Assembly (NCBI GenBank): GCA_947496715.1
Contig: CANMDT010000005.1
Span: 1-64,000, forward strand
Length of the DNA stretch: 64,000 bases
Origin: Myxococcales bacterium
GTDB taxonomy: Bacteria; Myxococcota_A; Bradymonadia; REDH01
Direction: 5' to 3'
Part shown: positions 46,801-55,338 of the stretch, one piece after another
Layout of the letters: each line of letters starts with the position of its first letter
Numbering within the stretch: the first letter of the stretch is position 1
Notes under the pieces: generated by a model
Databases searched by the model: none
Told to the model about the DNA's origin: nothing
The model's input: only the letters and a program-made list of their open reading frames with translations
Program-made: the position numbers and the translations under genes

Positions 46801-48197
46801 GCGTGAAGCCCTCCCTTCGATGCAACACAATCCTTCCCACCCACCGACAGTTGTGCGCTGCCCACCAAGTCAAGCACAGGCTCCTGCACATAGGGAAGCA
46901 AGAGACGACGCAGCCCGAGCCCCTGCACGCAACCCCGAACATCCCAGCGGCCATCCTCCGGCGTCCACCATCCCGCGAGCTCCGTCTGACCGCCCCAGGC
47001 ACGAACCACCGTCGGACCGCCAAGCGTCATCCGACCATGCGAAAACTTCATCTCCGACTCAAACGCTTCGATCGGATGACCCAAAACTACCAAGTTCTGC
47101 ATCGCCAAACGAAGACCGCCCTCGTAGAAACGCAACGAGCCATAACCCGACGCCCCGATCCGCTGGCCAGCACCCGCCTGGATCGCCCCGGGTAGCACAA
47201 ACCCGACAAACGGCGAATCGGCCCCCAGCGACACAGACAGCTCGCCCTCGTAGCGCAGCCCAGCCGACTCCGCCAAAGGCACCTTCGGCGTATCGCCCAG
47301 CACCTGAATCGCACCCGACAGCCGCGCCTCATCCGCACCCATCTCGACCTTCAACATGTCGAAGTTCATCCCCTCGTTGTACCAGCGGAAGTTCGTCGAA
47401 GTGACCCGCGTGATCGGGATGTCGAGCACACCCCGAAGCCCATCGCGACCCTTCGGCGCCGGACCAAAGGCCGCCGCCCACGGACGCGCGCGCCGCAGCG
47501 CGTTCCACTCCACCTCCTGCCAGGTCCCGTTACCAACACCCAGGCCAAGGCCCGCCTCTGTCAGCAGCACACGACCGCCCCGTATCTTCAGATAGGGCGT
47601 CGTCACCTCCACATTGCCATCCGAAATCACCCGGCCACGGTGCAGCGAGAGGTCGTCGAGTCGAATGAGCACGTCGCCAAACTGAAGCACCGCATCCAGC
47701 CCCTCCGCTCGAATCTCATCAAAAATCACGCGCGGAACCGGCCCCTCCCCCTTCTCGGAGAACGGTCCATTGAACGCCTCGTTCAGCCCCATCCGGCCGT
47801 CAGGCTCCGCATCCACCAGAACGCGACCGCCCGACACCTCGCACTGGTCAAATAACACGCGGCCCGTCAGCAACGCCAACGGCCGGTAGGTGCACACAAT
47901 CCCGTTGGCGTGAATCACCTCGCGACCGCGCAGATCCGTGAGCGTCGCATCGTATAACTCGAACCGGAATAGGTTGCCGCCAACCTCTAGCCGGCCTATC
48001 TCCAAGCCCCCGGGAATCAGGTCATCTACCCAACGCGTCACCCACAGGTTGCCTTGCGTCGATTGAAGCACCAGCAGCGCCGTCAGGTAGGCCGACACCA
48101 GCAGCATGACCGGCACAGACAGCAGGATGCCGAGGCGAAACACGCCCCGAACTCGGTGCCGCTCCAAGCGAAGCCGTTCTGCTCCGCCCTCGCTCAT
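43875..48197 (-). CDS. tamB: TamB-like translocation/assembly protein (AsmA-like)
   Basis: This 1440-residue protein has one N-terminal membrane helix (LGILLSVPVMLLVSAYLTAL) and a very long beta-strand repeat region typical of AsmA/TamB proteins, which form grooved lipid-conducting beta-taco rods across the periplasm. The C-terminal DUF490 region contains LSSTPSYDQRDQMALLITG and ends KFIWSLSAALGGLEGTQQNA then EAGVRFSGGGP. GAGGAGG lies five bases before the ATG, so this start is well supported. Gene order tamB then tamA on the same strand, overlapping, indicates a functional pair. Confidence 0.92.
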   Translation of the reverse strand: MSEGGAERLRLERHRVRGVFRLGILLSVPVMLLVSAYLTALLVLQSTQGNLWVTRWVDDLIPGGLEIGRLEVGGNLFRFELYDATLTDLRGREVIHANGIVCTYRPLALLTGRVLFDQCEVSGGRVLVDAEPDGRMGLNEAFNGPFSEKGEGPVPRVIFDEIRAEGLDAVLQFGDVLIRLDDLSLHRGRVISDGNVEVTTPYLKIRGGRVLLTEAGLGLGVGNGTWQEVEWNALRRARPWAAAFGPAPKGRDGLRGVLDIPITRVTSTNFRWYNEGMNFDMLKVEMGADEARLSGAIQVLGDTPKVPLAESAGLRYEGELSVSLGADSPFVGFVLPGAIQAGAGQRIGASGYGSLRFYEGGLRLAMQNLVVLGHPIEAFESEMKFSHGRMTLGGPTVVRAWGGQTELAGWWTPEDGRWDVRGCVQGLGLRRLLLPYVQEPVLDLVGSAQLSVGGKDCVASKGGLHAWGDLSVKSFHGYSHAGLPQDRKALPPMVEVDATEVAVSWPEGSPLPDALLEGAVAATVDARGWVALRSKERAWAVDLVGATTALRATGDWDLERMSSLGMKFEGELLDAGRLLQREPLAAGLRVGGAGSFSGPWNAPTTFDVKGRVSSLREHPLLGSFTADASFRRDGGAVRFSEMRYRSSRGEVDGRGSVGLFSGAKIASDPTVALEVEFRGMRPELWLKRRELVGGADGRVSITGTVRHPRASGEVFAREMSLLGEPLRQTRFGFEGGLDGGAVRGFSTEVLGGTVAGEASVEAMPEGRLAGRFSVAGATLGASAVLRRLGLEVEGEPWGFAVIGGTLAAPEVGGSLVVEKLKVEGLDLHSVSMTFDTLDGVVSGYGMALGEVPFSLQVPLDGRMASLEARLEGIRPLGYLPQFADSAFDALVSGEVNLQADLSDLSTMGGSVRVDALEVRSGTQSVTNPEPIQLTWSRGLEAGLLLDTVTVSGKLGAKEQTLTFGGSLRDWREVRGEAKGVVDLALLGFLPSLVKQSSGRADVSLEVSGLLENPDLRGVVTNVSGRVTPSFEKVDVAVTASRLEVASGMLTIPEGSPLHAVLWGGTADVSGSYQLFGARQGALALQASFDNLTYRIPREFAVTVGGKVQLTAADARSIGGWRVAGDVELLEGRYIKPIELIAANIPGAVTRVVSARTQPIWQRSAWVGALETDLAVRGRDRLYVQSRVAGADLQVELETNVQVRGPLRAMVMTGDVKSLDGSSLTFRGKTFEVLDATLNFDGARDSTGLPTPKVDAQVRTTVKPCAVSSASLLNATARGVSAVTAIPTIAITARVQGRAPSALDYVLSSTPSYDQRDQMALLITGCTVDSLTAARAGAPTLDVVLRPVLDMVERNVEESFSLDDFTLAPSTVGTASISIQDQPSEKFIWSLSAALGGLEGTQQNAQGIIRLLDWLSLELREQSVGTEGSVEAGVRFSGGGP

Positions 48198-49412
48198 CTC
48201 TGCCTCCTCGCCTGCACGGTTGCGCTTCTCCTGTCCTGCGGTCCGGGCTGCTCCGAGTTCACCGGCGAACTGTCGCCGCTACCCACGCAGTCTTCACTAG
48301 CATCTTTCACAACCAACGCCCGAATTCGCGCCGAGATTTCACCCGGCAAAATCCTCTGCGCGAGCCACCCGCTCGCCTCCGCGCTCTCCGAAGCGCCCTC
48401 CACGGACGAGCTCTGCGCCTCCGCCAACGACGGCGCTACCCAGGACCCCTTCGTCGCCGTCCTCCGCGCCTCCGCGCCACTTCCCATCCTCTTCCTGGAT
48501 AATGGAGACGCCTCCGCACGGCAGCTCCGCCTCCGTCTCACCAACGCCCGCGCCGACCTCACCACCTCCGTTGTCCTCCTCCCGCTCCGGCCAGGCGCGA
48601 CCCGAACAACCGCCTGTCCCGAGCCTGGCTCCACCTCCACCTACCTCACCCCACCTCCCGAACTCCGGCGCTCCGACACAGAGCGTGAGTGGCTACTCCT
48701 GCTCCCCGCCTGCAGCTCCATCTCACTCCGTTTCGCCCTCCCCGCAGACCGACAAGACTCCTTCCGACTCCTCATCGCAGGTCCCAACGCCAGCAGCGAC
48801 AACGAACTCGAAGCACTCATCGCCGATGCAAACGCCTGGCCAGCAGACCACATCCACTTCCTCGGCGGAATGCTCAATCCCAACGCGACGGAGCCCGCCG
48901 CACGCCTACTCAGCCTCGTTGAACCGCGCATCTCCGTCCCTTACTCCCTCTCCCTCGGCGACGCCGAACGCGCTGCCGGACGGCCTGCCTACTTCGAGCG
49001 CTTCGGCCCCTCCGACTTCTTCTCCATGCTCGGCAATGTACAACTCCTCTCACTCGATACCTCGAACGGCGAACTCAGCCTCGACCAGCTCGACTTCGTC
49101 CAAAACCTCCAACCTGCAACAGCAGGACTCGCACTCCTCTTTCATGCCCCAGCACTGCCCGCCGCGATCTCACCCGAAGGCATCGTAAGCTCCGAACGCA
49201 GCCTACGACTCCTCGAACTCCTACGAGACCATGGCTTTGGACATCTCTTCTCCGTCGCCGACCGAGCCGACACCAGCACCGTCAACAACACGCAGCTCAT
49301 CCAGCTCACAGACCCAGCCGACGACGGCCGTGCCAACTACGCACGAGTGCTCATCACCGAGCTACGCTCCGCAACACCTCGCATCACCGTAGAACTCCGC
49401 TCCGTCCGCTAG
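48156..49412 (+). CDS. Lipoprotein resembling an inactive metallophosphoesterase
   Basis: The protein of about 418 residues starts with a lipoprotein signal (LCLLACTVALLLSC). The first 200 residues are a beta-rich domain with several cysteines; the second half follows the strand order of calcineurin-like phosphoesterases (DHIHFLGGMLNP, VPYSLSLGDAER, VQLLSLDTSNGELSLDQLDF, LALLFHAPAL). The metal ligands of GD, GNH and the GHxH motif are largely absent, so it is probably inactive. The GTG start at 48156 is the only reasonable one and overlaps the divergent tamB start by 42 bases; this start is uncertain. Confidence 0.65.
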   Translation: MPLQAKPFCSALAHLCLLACTVALLLSCGPGCSEFTGELSPLPTQSSLASFTTNARIRAEISPGKILCASHPLASALSEAPSTDELCASANDGATQDPFVAVLRASAPLPILFLDNGDASARQLRLRLTNARADLTTSVVLLPLRPGATRTTACPEPGSTSTYLTPPPELRRSDTEREWLLLLPACSSISLRFALPADRQDSFRLLIAGPNASSDNELEALIADANAWPADHIHFLGGMLNPNATEPAARLLSLVEPRISVPYSLSLGDAERAAGRPAYFERFGPSDFFSMLGNVQLLSLDTSNGELSLDQLDFVQNLQPATAGLALLFHAPALPAAISPEGIVSSERSLRLLELLRDHGFGHLFSVADRADTSTVNNTQLIQLTDPADDGRANYARVLITELRSATPRITVELRSVR

Positions 49413-49426
49413 GAAAAGCCGACAGC

Positions 49427-50275
49427 CTACTCCCGGTTCCCCAGCTGCTCTACCCAGAGCGCCACAGGGAACGACCGTACCAGCGCTGAGGACACCTGAC
49501 CCAGCGACAGAAGCGCACGGCCAACTGCTCCGCTGCCCACCACCATCACATCCACAGGCGCGGTCGAGGCCCACGCCTGCAGCGCCTCCGCCGCATCGCC
49601 ACGCACAATCTCAAGCGGCTGCAACAGGTTCCGCGTCGCATAGGCTGCACCGAACGGCAGCTCCAGCTGACCCAGCAGCTGCTCAAACCGCTTCGCCTCA
49701 CTGCCCACCCCGGCACGACGATCGCCCTCGGCTTCGGCCCGCGCCACATGCACGGGAACAACCTCAACCCCCAGACCGGACGCCAGCATCAGAGCGCGCT
49801 CTAAGAGCGCCGCGCTCCCCTCACCGAAGTCGATAGCAACACCGATCTTGCGCACGCTGCCCACAAACCCCTCGGCCACCACGCAGGTCGGAAGTTGGCA
49901 GCGACCCACCACCTCCGACAGCGCCTCGCCCGACAGCAAACGACCGCGCGCAACAACCACAACGTCCCCACCGAGCAACACCACTTGGCCCACGATGCCA
50001 TCGCGCAACGGACTGCCAAGCCCCACCGGCGTCCTCCGGCCATTCAGCCGCTCGCCATGAAACCTCGTCACCGCTGCAACCGACTCCTGAGCACGATGAT
50101 ATGGCAGAACCGCCATCTCATCGCCCATGCATGGCTCCCACGGCAGCAGGGCCTCTGCCCCCGACACGGCGCAAGCGAGCAACTGCAGCCGCTCCGCAGA
50201 GCCGCTACCAAGCAGCGCATCCGCCACCAATAGCACCTCAGATGAAGCCGAATCCGCCTCCAATAGACCGATCAT
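49427..50275 (-). CDS. Protein with two Usp-like (universal stress) domains
   Basis: This 282-residue protein has a clear C-terminal Usp domain (IGVAIDFGEGSAALLERALM, VEVVPVHVARAE, VDVMVVGSGAVGRALLSLGQ, VSSALVRSFPVALWVE), where the G-x-G-x-x-x and S-S-A-L-V elements fit the ATP-binding subtype loosely. The N-terminal half has a weaker Usp-like arrangement. Its neighbour upstream is the Ca-loop protein, 61 bases away. The frame is open far upstream (to 50698), but that part overlaps the neighbour; ATG 50275 or GTG 50302 are the likely starts. Confidence 0.72.
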   Translation of the reverse strand: MIGLLEADSASSEVLLVADALLGSGSAERLQLLACAVSGAEALLPWEPCMGDEMAVLPYHRAQESVAAVTRFHGERLNGRRTPVGLGSPLRDGIVGQVVLLGGDVVVVARGRLLSGEALSEVVGRCQLPTCVVAEGFVGSVRKIGVAIDFGEGSAALLERALMLASGLGVEVVPVHVARAEAEGDRRAGVGSEAKRFEQLLGQLELPFGAAYATRNLLQPLEIVRGDAAEALQAWASTAPVDVMVVGSGAVGRALLSLGQVSSALVRSFPVALWVEQLGNRE

Positions 50276-50336
50276 TTGCGACCGCTGAACCGAGGGCCTC
50301 ACAGCTCTCGCCTCGGCATCGTCCAAACCGCCGTCA

Positions 50337-50927
50337 TCACTTCGTCTCAACCTCTTCGATGGTCTCGGCTTCGCCGTCGCCGTTGAGATCACGGGTGATG
50401 TTAACCACCTTCCCCTCGGAGTAGTACTCCCAGAGGTCAGCCCGACCATCAAAATTCGTGTCCCGCGCCGTGCGCGAAAGGTTCCCCGAAATGTCGTAGT
50501 ACTTCTCGAGGGAGAGCGAACCATCGAAGCTCGTCGCAACCAGCTTCTGCACAAGCCGATTCCCCTCATACAACCTGACCACATCGACGTACGGGTCGAA
50601 GTCCATCTGAAACTGACGCTCCAGCACCTCGCCCGACGGTCCAAAGAACTCCACCACATCGGCGCGGCCATCAAAGTCCAGGTCACGAATCGCCGCACGG
50701 GTCTTGCCCGAAACGTCCGTGAAAACCTGCTGGTCCGTCACCTTGTCCATATTGATATCCGCCGTCTGCTCCGTCAGCCCGAGCAGCGACACACTGGCCC
50801 GAAACGCTGCAGGCGTGTCGCCAAGCCCCGTCATCTTCAGAGAACTGCCCGTGCCAGCCTCAGCACCACTTGCTACGGCAACGGTTAAGACCAAGCCTAC
50901 AAAAACTCCAAGCGCGCTTGCCTGCAT
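50337..50927 (-). CDS. Secreted protein with repeated DxDxDG-type Ca-binding loops
   Basis: This 196-residue protein has a signal peptide (ALGVFVGLVLTVAVASGAEA) and at least three loops of the calcium-binding DxDxDG kind (DLDFDGRADVVEFF, DTNFDGRADLWEYY, DLNGDGEAETIEEV), plus weaker DINMDKVTD and DISGNLSR. Between loops the pattern of an aromatic/hydrophobic strand and a charged residue recurs, so it is probably a small repeat of about 25-30 residues, similar to proteins common in Myxococcota. It should be periplasmic or extracellular. The partner or role is unknown. Confidence 0.75.
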   Translation of the reverse strand: MQASALGVFVGLVLTVAVASGAEAGTGSSLKMTGLGDTPAAFRASVSLLGLTEQTADINMDKVTDQQVFTDVSGKTRAAIRDLDFDGRADVVEFFGPSGEVLERQFQMDFDPYVDVVRLYEGNRLVQKLVATSFDGSLSLEKYYDISGNLSRTARDTNFDGRADLWEYYSEGKVVNITRDLNGDGEAETIEEVETK

Positions 50928-50958
50928 CGGACTCTCTCCCGTTCAACCGCAACCGACC

Positions 50959-50986
50959 TTGAACACGCCACGACGGCGGCTAGGAC
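50959..50986 (+). promoter_or_regulatory. Weak candidate promoter for nadE
   Basis: TTGAAC at 50959-50964 and TAGGAC at 50981-50986 are 16 bases apart, 55 bases upstream of nadE. Both hexamers are partial matches, and the -10 again has the TAG form seen at rplU and cysS. Confidence 0.35.
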
Positions 50987-51041
50987 TCTTTCCAACTTCC
51001 GAAGGTAGCAACTCACCCCCCGCCGAGCAAGCGATTCACCC

Positions 51042-52679
51042 TTGAAGATCCTCGCAGCGCAACTCAATCCCCGAGTCGGAGACCTCGCCCGAAACACCGA
51101 CCGCATCCTCGCTGCGCTCGACATCGCGCGCGCCTCCGGCGTCGACCTCGTTGTCACCCCCGAACTCGCGCTCACAGGCTATCCGCCACGCGACCTCCTC
51201 GACCGGCCCAGACTCCACGAGGCGATCGACGAAGCACTCCTCACCCTCACCCGCGCTACGGTCGGGGGCCCAGCCCTCCTCGTCGGTCTTCCCCTTCCCC
51301 ACCAGACCAGACCTCACCAGTTGCAGAATGCCGCGCTCCTCATCGACGACGGCCGCATCCTCGCCAGACACAACAAACTCCTCCTCCCCTCCTACGATGT
51401 CTTCGATGAGGCCAGACACTTCCTGCCGGGAGAGGCTCTCACTACCGTCAGCTTCCGCGGCAGAACACTCATTCTCTCTATCTGCGAAGACCTCTGGGCC
51501 TGCGACGACCCCACGCTCAGAGCCCGCTACGGGCACGACCCGCTCGACGATGCCCAGCCCGCCGACCTCCTGATCAACCTCTCCGCAAGCCCCTTTGCCC
51601 GAGGAAAAATCGAGCGCCGGCTCTCCACCCTCACCACCGCCGCCGCCAAGCTCCAGACCCCTATCCTCTACCTCAACCAGGTAGGCGCAAACGACGAACT
51701 CATCTTCGACGGAAGCAGCCTCCTCATGCTCACCAACGGAACGGCCAAACAGCTCGTGCCAGCCTTCATCGAGGCCTCCAACACCTTCGACCTCGCCCGC
51801 CTCCACGAGCTCCCAGACCTCACCGCCGCAGACCCTGTCGACCTCACCCTGCAGGCCCTCCTCACCGGCATCCGAGACTACTTCCACAAGTCCGGATTCT
51901 CCCGCGCCCTCCTCGGACTCTCCGGCGGAATCGACTCCGCCCTCACCGCCGCACTCGCTGTCCAAGCGCTCGGACCGGGCAACGTCATCGGCCTGCTCAT
52001 GCCCAGCCAATTCTCTTCGCAAGGCTCCCTCGACGATGCCGCTGCGCTCGCTCAAAACCTCGGTATCCAAACCCACACCATCCCCATCGAGCCCGCCTTC
52101 CGCGCTCTACGGGAAACCCTACAACCCTCCCTCCAGAACCAGACCCACGGCCTCACCGAAGAGAACCTCCAAGCCCGCATCCGAGGCATCCTCCTCATGG
52201 CACACGCCAACCACCACGACGCCCTCCTGCTCACCACCGGCAACAAGTCCGAACTCGCCGTCGGCTACTGCACCCTCTATGGCGACATGTGCGGCGCACT
52301 CGCGCCCATCGCAGACCTCACAAAGGGGCGCGTCTGGCAACTCGCCCGACACCTCAACCGCGACGGAATCATCATCCCCGTCAACTCCATCGAAAAGCCG
52401 CCCAGCGCCGAGCTCCGCGACAACCAGACAGACCAAGACTCGCTCCCCCCCTATGAGCTCCTCGACCGCCTCGTCGAAGCCTATGTCGAACTCGACCGCT
52501 CGACCGCAGACCTCATCCGCGACGGCTTCGACCCCGATACCGTCGCCCGCGTCACACGCCTCATCGACCTCAGCGAGCACAAGCGCCGGCAAACCCCGCC
52601 CGTGCTCCGCGTCACCGAAAAAGCCTTCGGCACAGGACGCCGCTATCCCATCGCAGCTGCACCCGTGGCGAAGCTCTAG
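51042..52679 (+). CDS. nadE: Glutamine-dependent NAD+ synthetase
   Basis: This 545-residue enzyme amidates nicotinate adenine dinucleotide to NAD+, using glutamine. The N-terminal nitrilase-type glutaminase domain has the catalytic Glu41 (VTPELALTGYPP), Lys112 (RHNKLLLPSYDVFDE) and Cys148 (LSICEDLW). The synthetase domain has the ATP-pyrophosphatase loop GLSGGIDSALTAALA and TTGNKSELAVGYCTLYGDM. The start is TTG, because the family N-terminus (KILAAQLNPRVGD) begins there. It converges on recD2 with a 4-base overlap. Confidence 0.95.
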   Translation: MKILAAQLNPRVGDLARNTDRILAALDIARASGVDLVVTPELALTGYPPRDLLDRPRLHEAIDEALLTLTRATVGGPALLVGLPLPHQTRPHQLQNAALLIDDGRILARHNKLLLPSYDVFDEARHFLPGEALTTVSFRGRTLILSICEDLWACDDPTLRARYGHDPLDDAQPADLLINLSASPFARGKIERRLSTLTTAAAKLQTPILYLNQVGANDELIFDGSSLLMLTNGTAKQLVPAFIEASNTFDLARLHELPDLTAADPVDLTLQALLTGIRDYFHKSGFSRALLGLSGGIDSALTAALAVQALGPGNVIGLLMPSQFSSQGSLDDAAALAQNLGIQTHTIPIEPAFRALRETLQPSLQNQTHGLTEENLQARIRGILLMAHANHHDALLLTTGNKSELAVGYCTLYGDMCGALAPIADLTKGRVWQLARHLNRDGIIIPVNSIEKPPSAELRDNQTDQDSLPPYELLDRLVEAYVELDRSTADLIRDGFDPDTVARVTRLIDLSEHKRRQTPPVLRVTEKAFGTGRRYPIAAAPVAKL

Positions 52680-54877
52680 CCTCGCATACGCTGCACCCGC
52701 GACGACAGCAGCGTCATCCGCGACCGCCCCTGCACATCCTCTGCGGCCATCTTGAACGCCCGCGCCTGGCCAACCAACACCAGCAGCCGCCGTGCCCGCG
52801 TCACCGCCGTGTAGAGGATCGAACGGCTCAACATCCGGAAGTGATGGTTCGTCAGAACCAGCACCACCGCCTCGAACTCCGACCCCTGAGACTTGTGAAC
52901 CGAGATGGCATACGCCAGCTCCAGATCCCGAAGCGTCTCCCCGCCGTAGCCCACCTCCCGACCCTCAAAGTCCACCCGGATACGCTGCGCTCCCTCCTGC
53001 ACCTCCGTCACAACGCCGATGTCGCCGTTGAAGACCTCGAGGTCGTAATCATTCCGCGTCTGAATCACCCGGTCGCCCACATTCGGACGAACAGGGCCGC
53101 CATCAACACCGCTGCCGCCCGTCAACCGTGACTGCAGCGCCCGATTGAGCGCCTCCGAACCAGCCGCACCTCCATGCATCGGAACCAGCACCTGAATGTC
53201 GCGCGAGGGACGAAACCCGAACCGCTTCGGAATCCGCTCCGTCACCACCCGGCTAACCACATCCAACACCGCCTCCGCGTCTGGCGCCTCGATGAAAAAC
53301 ACATCGCTCGAAGGCGCGTTCTCCACCGCATCCCAGCGCCCCGAACGCACCGCATGCGCCACCTCCAAAATCCGAGACCCTTCGCTCTGCCGGAACACCT
53401 GCGTCAGCCGAGAAACAGCCACCGCTCCGGACCGGATCAACGCCCCAAGCACATCGCCAGGGCCTACAGAAGGAAGCTGCTCTTCATCTCCCACAAGCAC
53501 CAGCTGGCTCTCAGGACCCACCGCCTCCAACAAGGCAACCGCGAGCGCCGTGTCCAGCATGCTCGCCTCGTCCACCACCACCACAGAGGCCTCGATCGGC
53601 AGCCCGCGGCCGCGCAAAAACTTCCCCGTCCGCGGATCAAACTCCAGCAGTCGATGCACCGTCTTCGCCACGATGCCCGTCGCCTCCTGCATCCGCCGCG
53701 CCGCGCGACCCGTCGGCGCAGCCAGCGCAACCTGCCCGCCAGAACGCAGCACCTGCTCCGCAAAGGTCCGCACGATCGTCGTCTTGCCCGTACCCGGACC
53801 ACCCGTCAGCACCGCCAGTCCACTCCGCGAAATCCCTAGCAGCGCCGCCACCTGCGTCGCCGCCAGACGCACCTCTCGGCTGCCACCGCTGCCCGCCACC
53901 TCCTCCGCCCTGCTCGGCCCCCACACGCCCTGTCGGCCTGCCAGCGCAACAACCTGCTCCGCCAGCCGCTCCTCGAGCCCGCTCATCTCCTTCCGCTGGT
54001 ACCCAGACTGCCGCGCGCCATCAGCCAGCGTTGCCTCGCAGGCCTCCAACTCGCCCTCCTTCAACGCGGCCGCAATCGCGCTCGCCACCACAGACGCGCT
54101 CAAGCCAGCGACCTCCATCGCCAGCTGCTCTAACCACTCCGACCCCGCCGCCGTGTGCCCCTCATCCTCCGCCGCCAGCACCGCATGATAGACAGCCGCC
54201 AGCGCACGCCGCGGATCATCACCCACAATGCCAACCTGCGCCGCGATCTGATCCGCACGACGAAACCCTACTCCATGCACCACACGCGCAAGCAGGTAGG
54301 GATTCTCCTGCACCACACGCGCCGTCCCACTTCCGAAGGCCTTGTGAACCCGCACCGACAGCGCAGCCGTCAATCCAAGCCCCTGCAGGAACGACATCAC
54401 CTCGCGGTCCGAACGGCGAGCCTGCCACCGCTCCTTCACCTCCGCCAGACGCTTCGCACCAAAGCCGCGCAGCGTCAGGAGCCGCTCCGGCTCCTCATCC
54501 AGAACCTCAAAGGTCCGCGCTCCGAACGCAGCCACAATCTTCGCGGCCCACGCCTCCCCCACGCCCGGCAAAACCCCGGAGCCGAGAAAGGCGACCATCC
54601 CGTCGCGCTCCACCGGCAACACCACCTCGACCCGCTCCGCCTCCACCTGCAACTCTCCCGTACGGAACCGCTTCAGTCGCCCCGAAACGCGCACCCGTTC
54701 GCCCTCCTCGATGCTCCCTGCGCGACTGCGCACAACCCAACTCTCCTGCGTCTCGCTCAGCATCGAGAACACCGCGAACTGGCCGTCAGACGACCGGTAA
54801 CGAACACGACGAACCGTACCCGTCAGCGCAACGCTGCTCCCCTCCGTCAGCTTCGAAAACGGCAACCCTTCCGACAC
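52676..54877 (-). CDS. recD2: RecD2-type ATP-dependent DNA helicase
   Basis: This protein of 733 residues is a RecD-like superfamily 1B helicase of the stand-alone RecD2 type. An OB-like N-terminus (VALTGTVRRVRYRSSDGQFAV) is followed by helix-hairpin-helix motifs (LPGVGEAWAAKIV, LRGFGAKRLAEVKE), the Walker A GGPGTGKTTIVRTF, the Walker B VVVVDEASML, GDEEQLPSVGPGDVLGALI and the C-terminal AYAISVHKSQGSEF and TAVTRARRLLVLVG. It acts 5' to 3' in DNA repair. The GTG at 54877 is preferred to the one at 54883 because GGAGG lies five bases before it. Confidence 0.94.
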   Translation of the reverse strand: MSEGLPFSKLTEGSSVALTGTVRRVRYRSSDGQFAVFSMLSETQESWVVRSRAGSIEEGERVRVSGRLKRFRTGELQVEAERVEVVLPVERDGMVAFLGSGVLPGVGEAWAAKIVAAFGARTFEVLDEEPERLLTLRGFGAKRLAEVKERWQARRSDREVMSFLQGLGLTAALSVRVHKAFGSGTARVVQENPYLLARVVHGVGFRRADQIAAQVGIVGDDPRRALAAVYHAVLAAEDEGHTAAGSEWLEQLAMEVAGLSASVVASAIAAALKEGELEACEATLADGARQSGYQRKEMSGLEERLAEQVVALAGRQGVWGPSRAEEVAGSGGSREVRLAATQVAALLGISRSGLAVLTGGPGTGKTTIVRTFAEQVLRSGGQVALAAPTGRAARRMQEATGIVAKTVHRLLEFDPRTGKFLRGRGLPIEASVVVVDEASMLDTALAVALLEAVGPESQLVLVGDEEQLPSVGPGDVLGALIRSGAVAVSRLTQVFRQSEGSRILEVAHAVRSGRWDAVENAPSSDVFFIEAPDAEAVLDVVSRVVTERIPKRFGFRPSRDIQVLVPMHGGAAGSEALNRALQSRLTGGSGVDGGPVRPNVGDRVIQTRNDYDLEVFNGDIGVVTEVQEGAQRIRVDFEGREVGYGGETLRDLELAYAISVHKSQGSEFEAVVLVLTNHHFRMLSRSILYTAVTRARRLLVLVGQARAFKMAAEDVQGRSRMTLLSSRVQRMRG

Positions 54878-54933
54878 ACACACCTCCGCCTCAACACACC
54901 GTCATCCATTCGGACCAGCGCGCGCAAGTGCAA

Positions 54934-55338
54934 TCAATCCGACTCCCCCGAACCGCCCGACGACTCCCGACGACCCACCACCCGTTGGTGTCGGTCCAGC
55001 GCCTGCCGCGCCAGCATCTCCTCCGCCTCCGCCAACGCAACCTCAAGCACCGCCGCCCGCTCCGCGCGGCGAGCCTCCTCCATCTTCGGCAACAGCGCTC
55101 TCACCGCAGCCAACCGCTCCGCGCGACCAAGCTCCAGCGATGAGACCGTCAGAGCCTCCGGACCCACACCCTCATCAAACCGCGCTGCCCGCGCTGCCGC
55201 ATCCCATCGCGACTCCGCCTCTATAAACGCAGCCTCGCAGGCCGCTTGCAGTGCCCCGGCCCGCGACAACCTCGCCGAGGCGTCAACCAACTGCGACTCC
55301 AGCCGCATCCCCTCCAGCGACAGCAGCGCCCGCCTCAC
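54934..55338 (-). CDS. Small coiled-coil protein in T3SS cluster (SctO/FliJ-like)
   Basis: This 134-residue protein is almost entirely alpha-helical, rich in Ala, Arg, Glu and Leu, with two long helices (from LLSLEGMRLESQLVDASARL to about residue 55, and LPKMEEARRAERAAVLEVAL onwards) and a Ser/Gly-rich acidic end. Size, composition and position directly after the ATPase gene (4-base overlap) suggest the stalk protein SctO/FliJ, which fits into the ATPase ring. Sequence identity in this family is too low to confirm, so the call is from context. Confidence 0.6.
   Translation of the reverse strand: MRRALLSLEGMRLESQLVDASARLSRAGALQAACEAAFIEAESRWDAAARAARFDEGVGPEALTVSSLELGRAERLAAVRALLPKMEEARRAERAAVLEVALAEAEEMLARQALDRHQRVVGRRESSGGSGESD

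Noticed and set aside
49427-50698. 423-codon version of the Usp protein
   Set aside because: Its first 140 codons are a shadow frame of the Ca-loop protein gene; homology begins after 50302.
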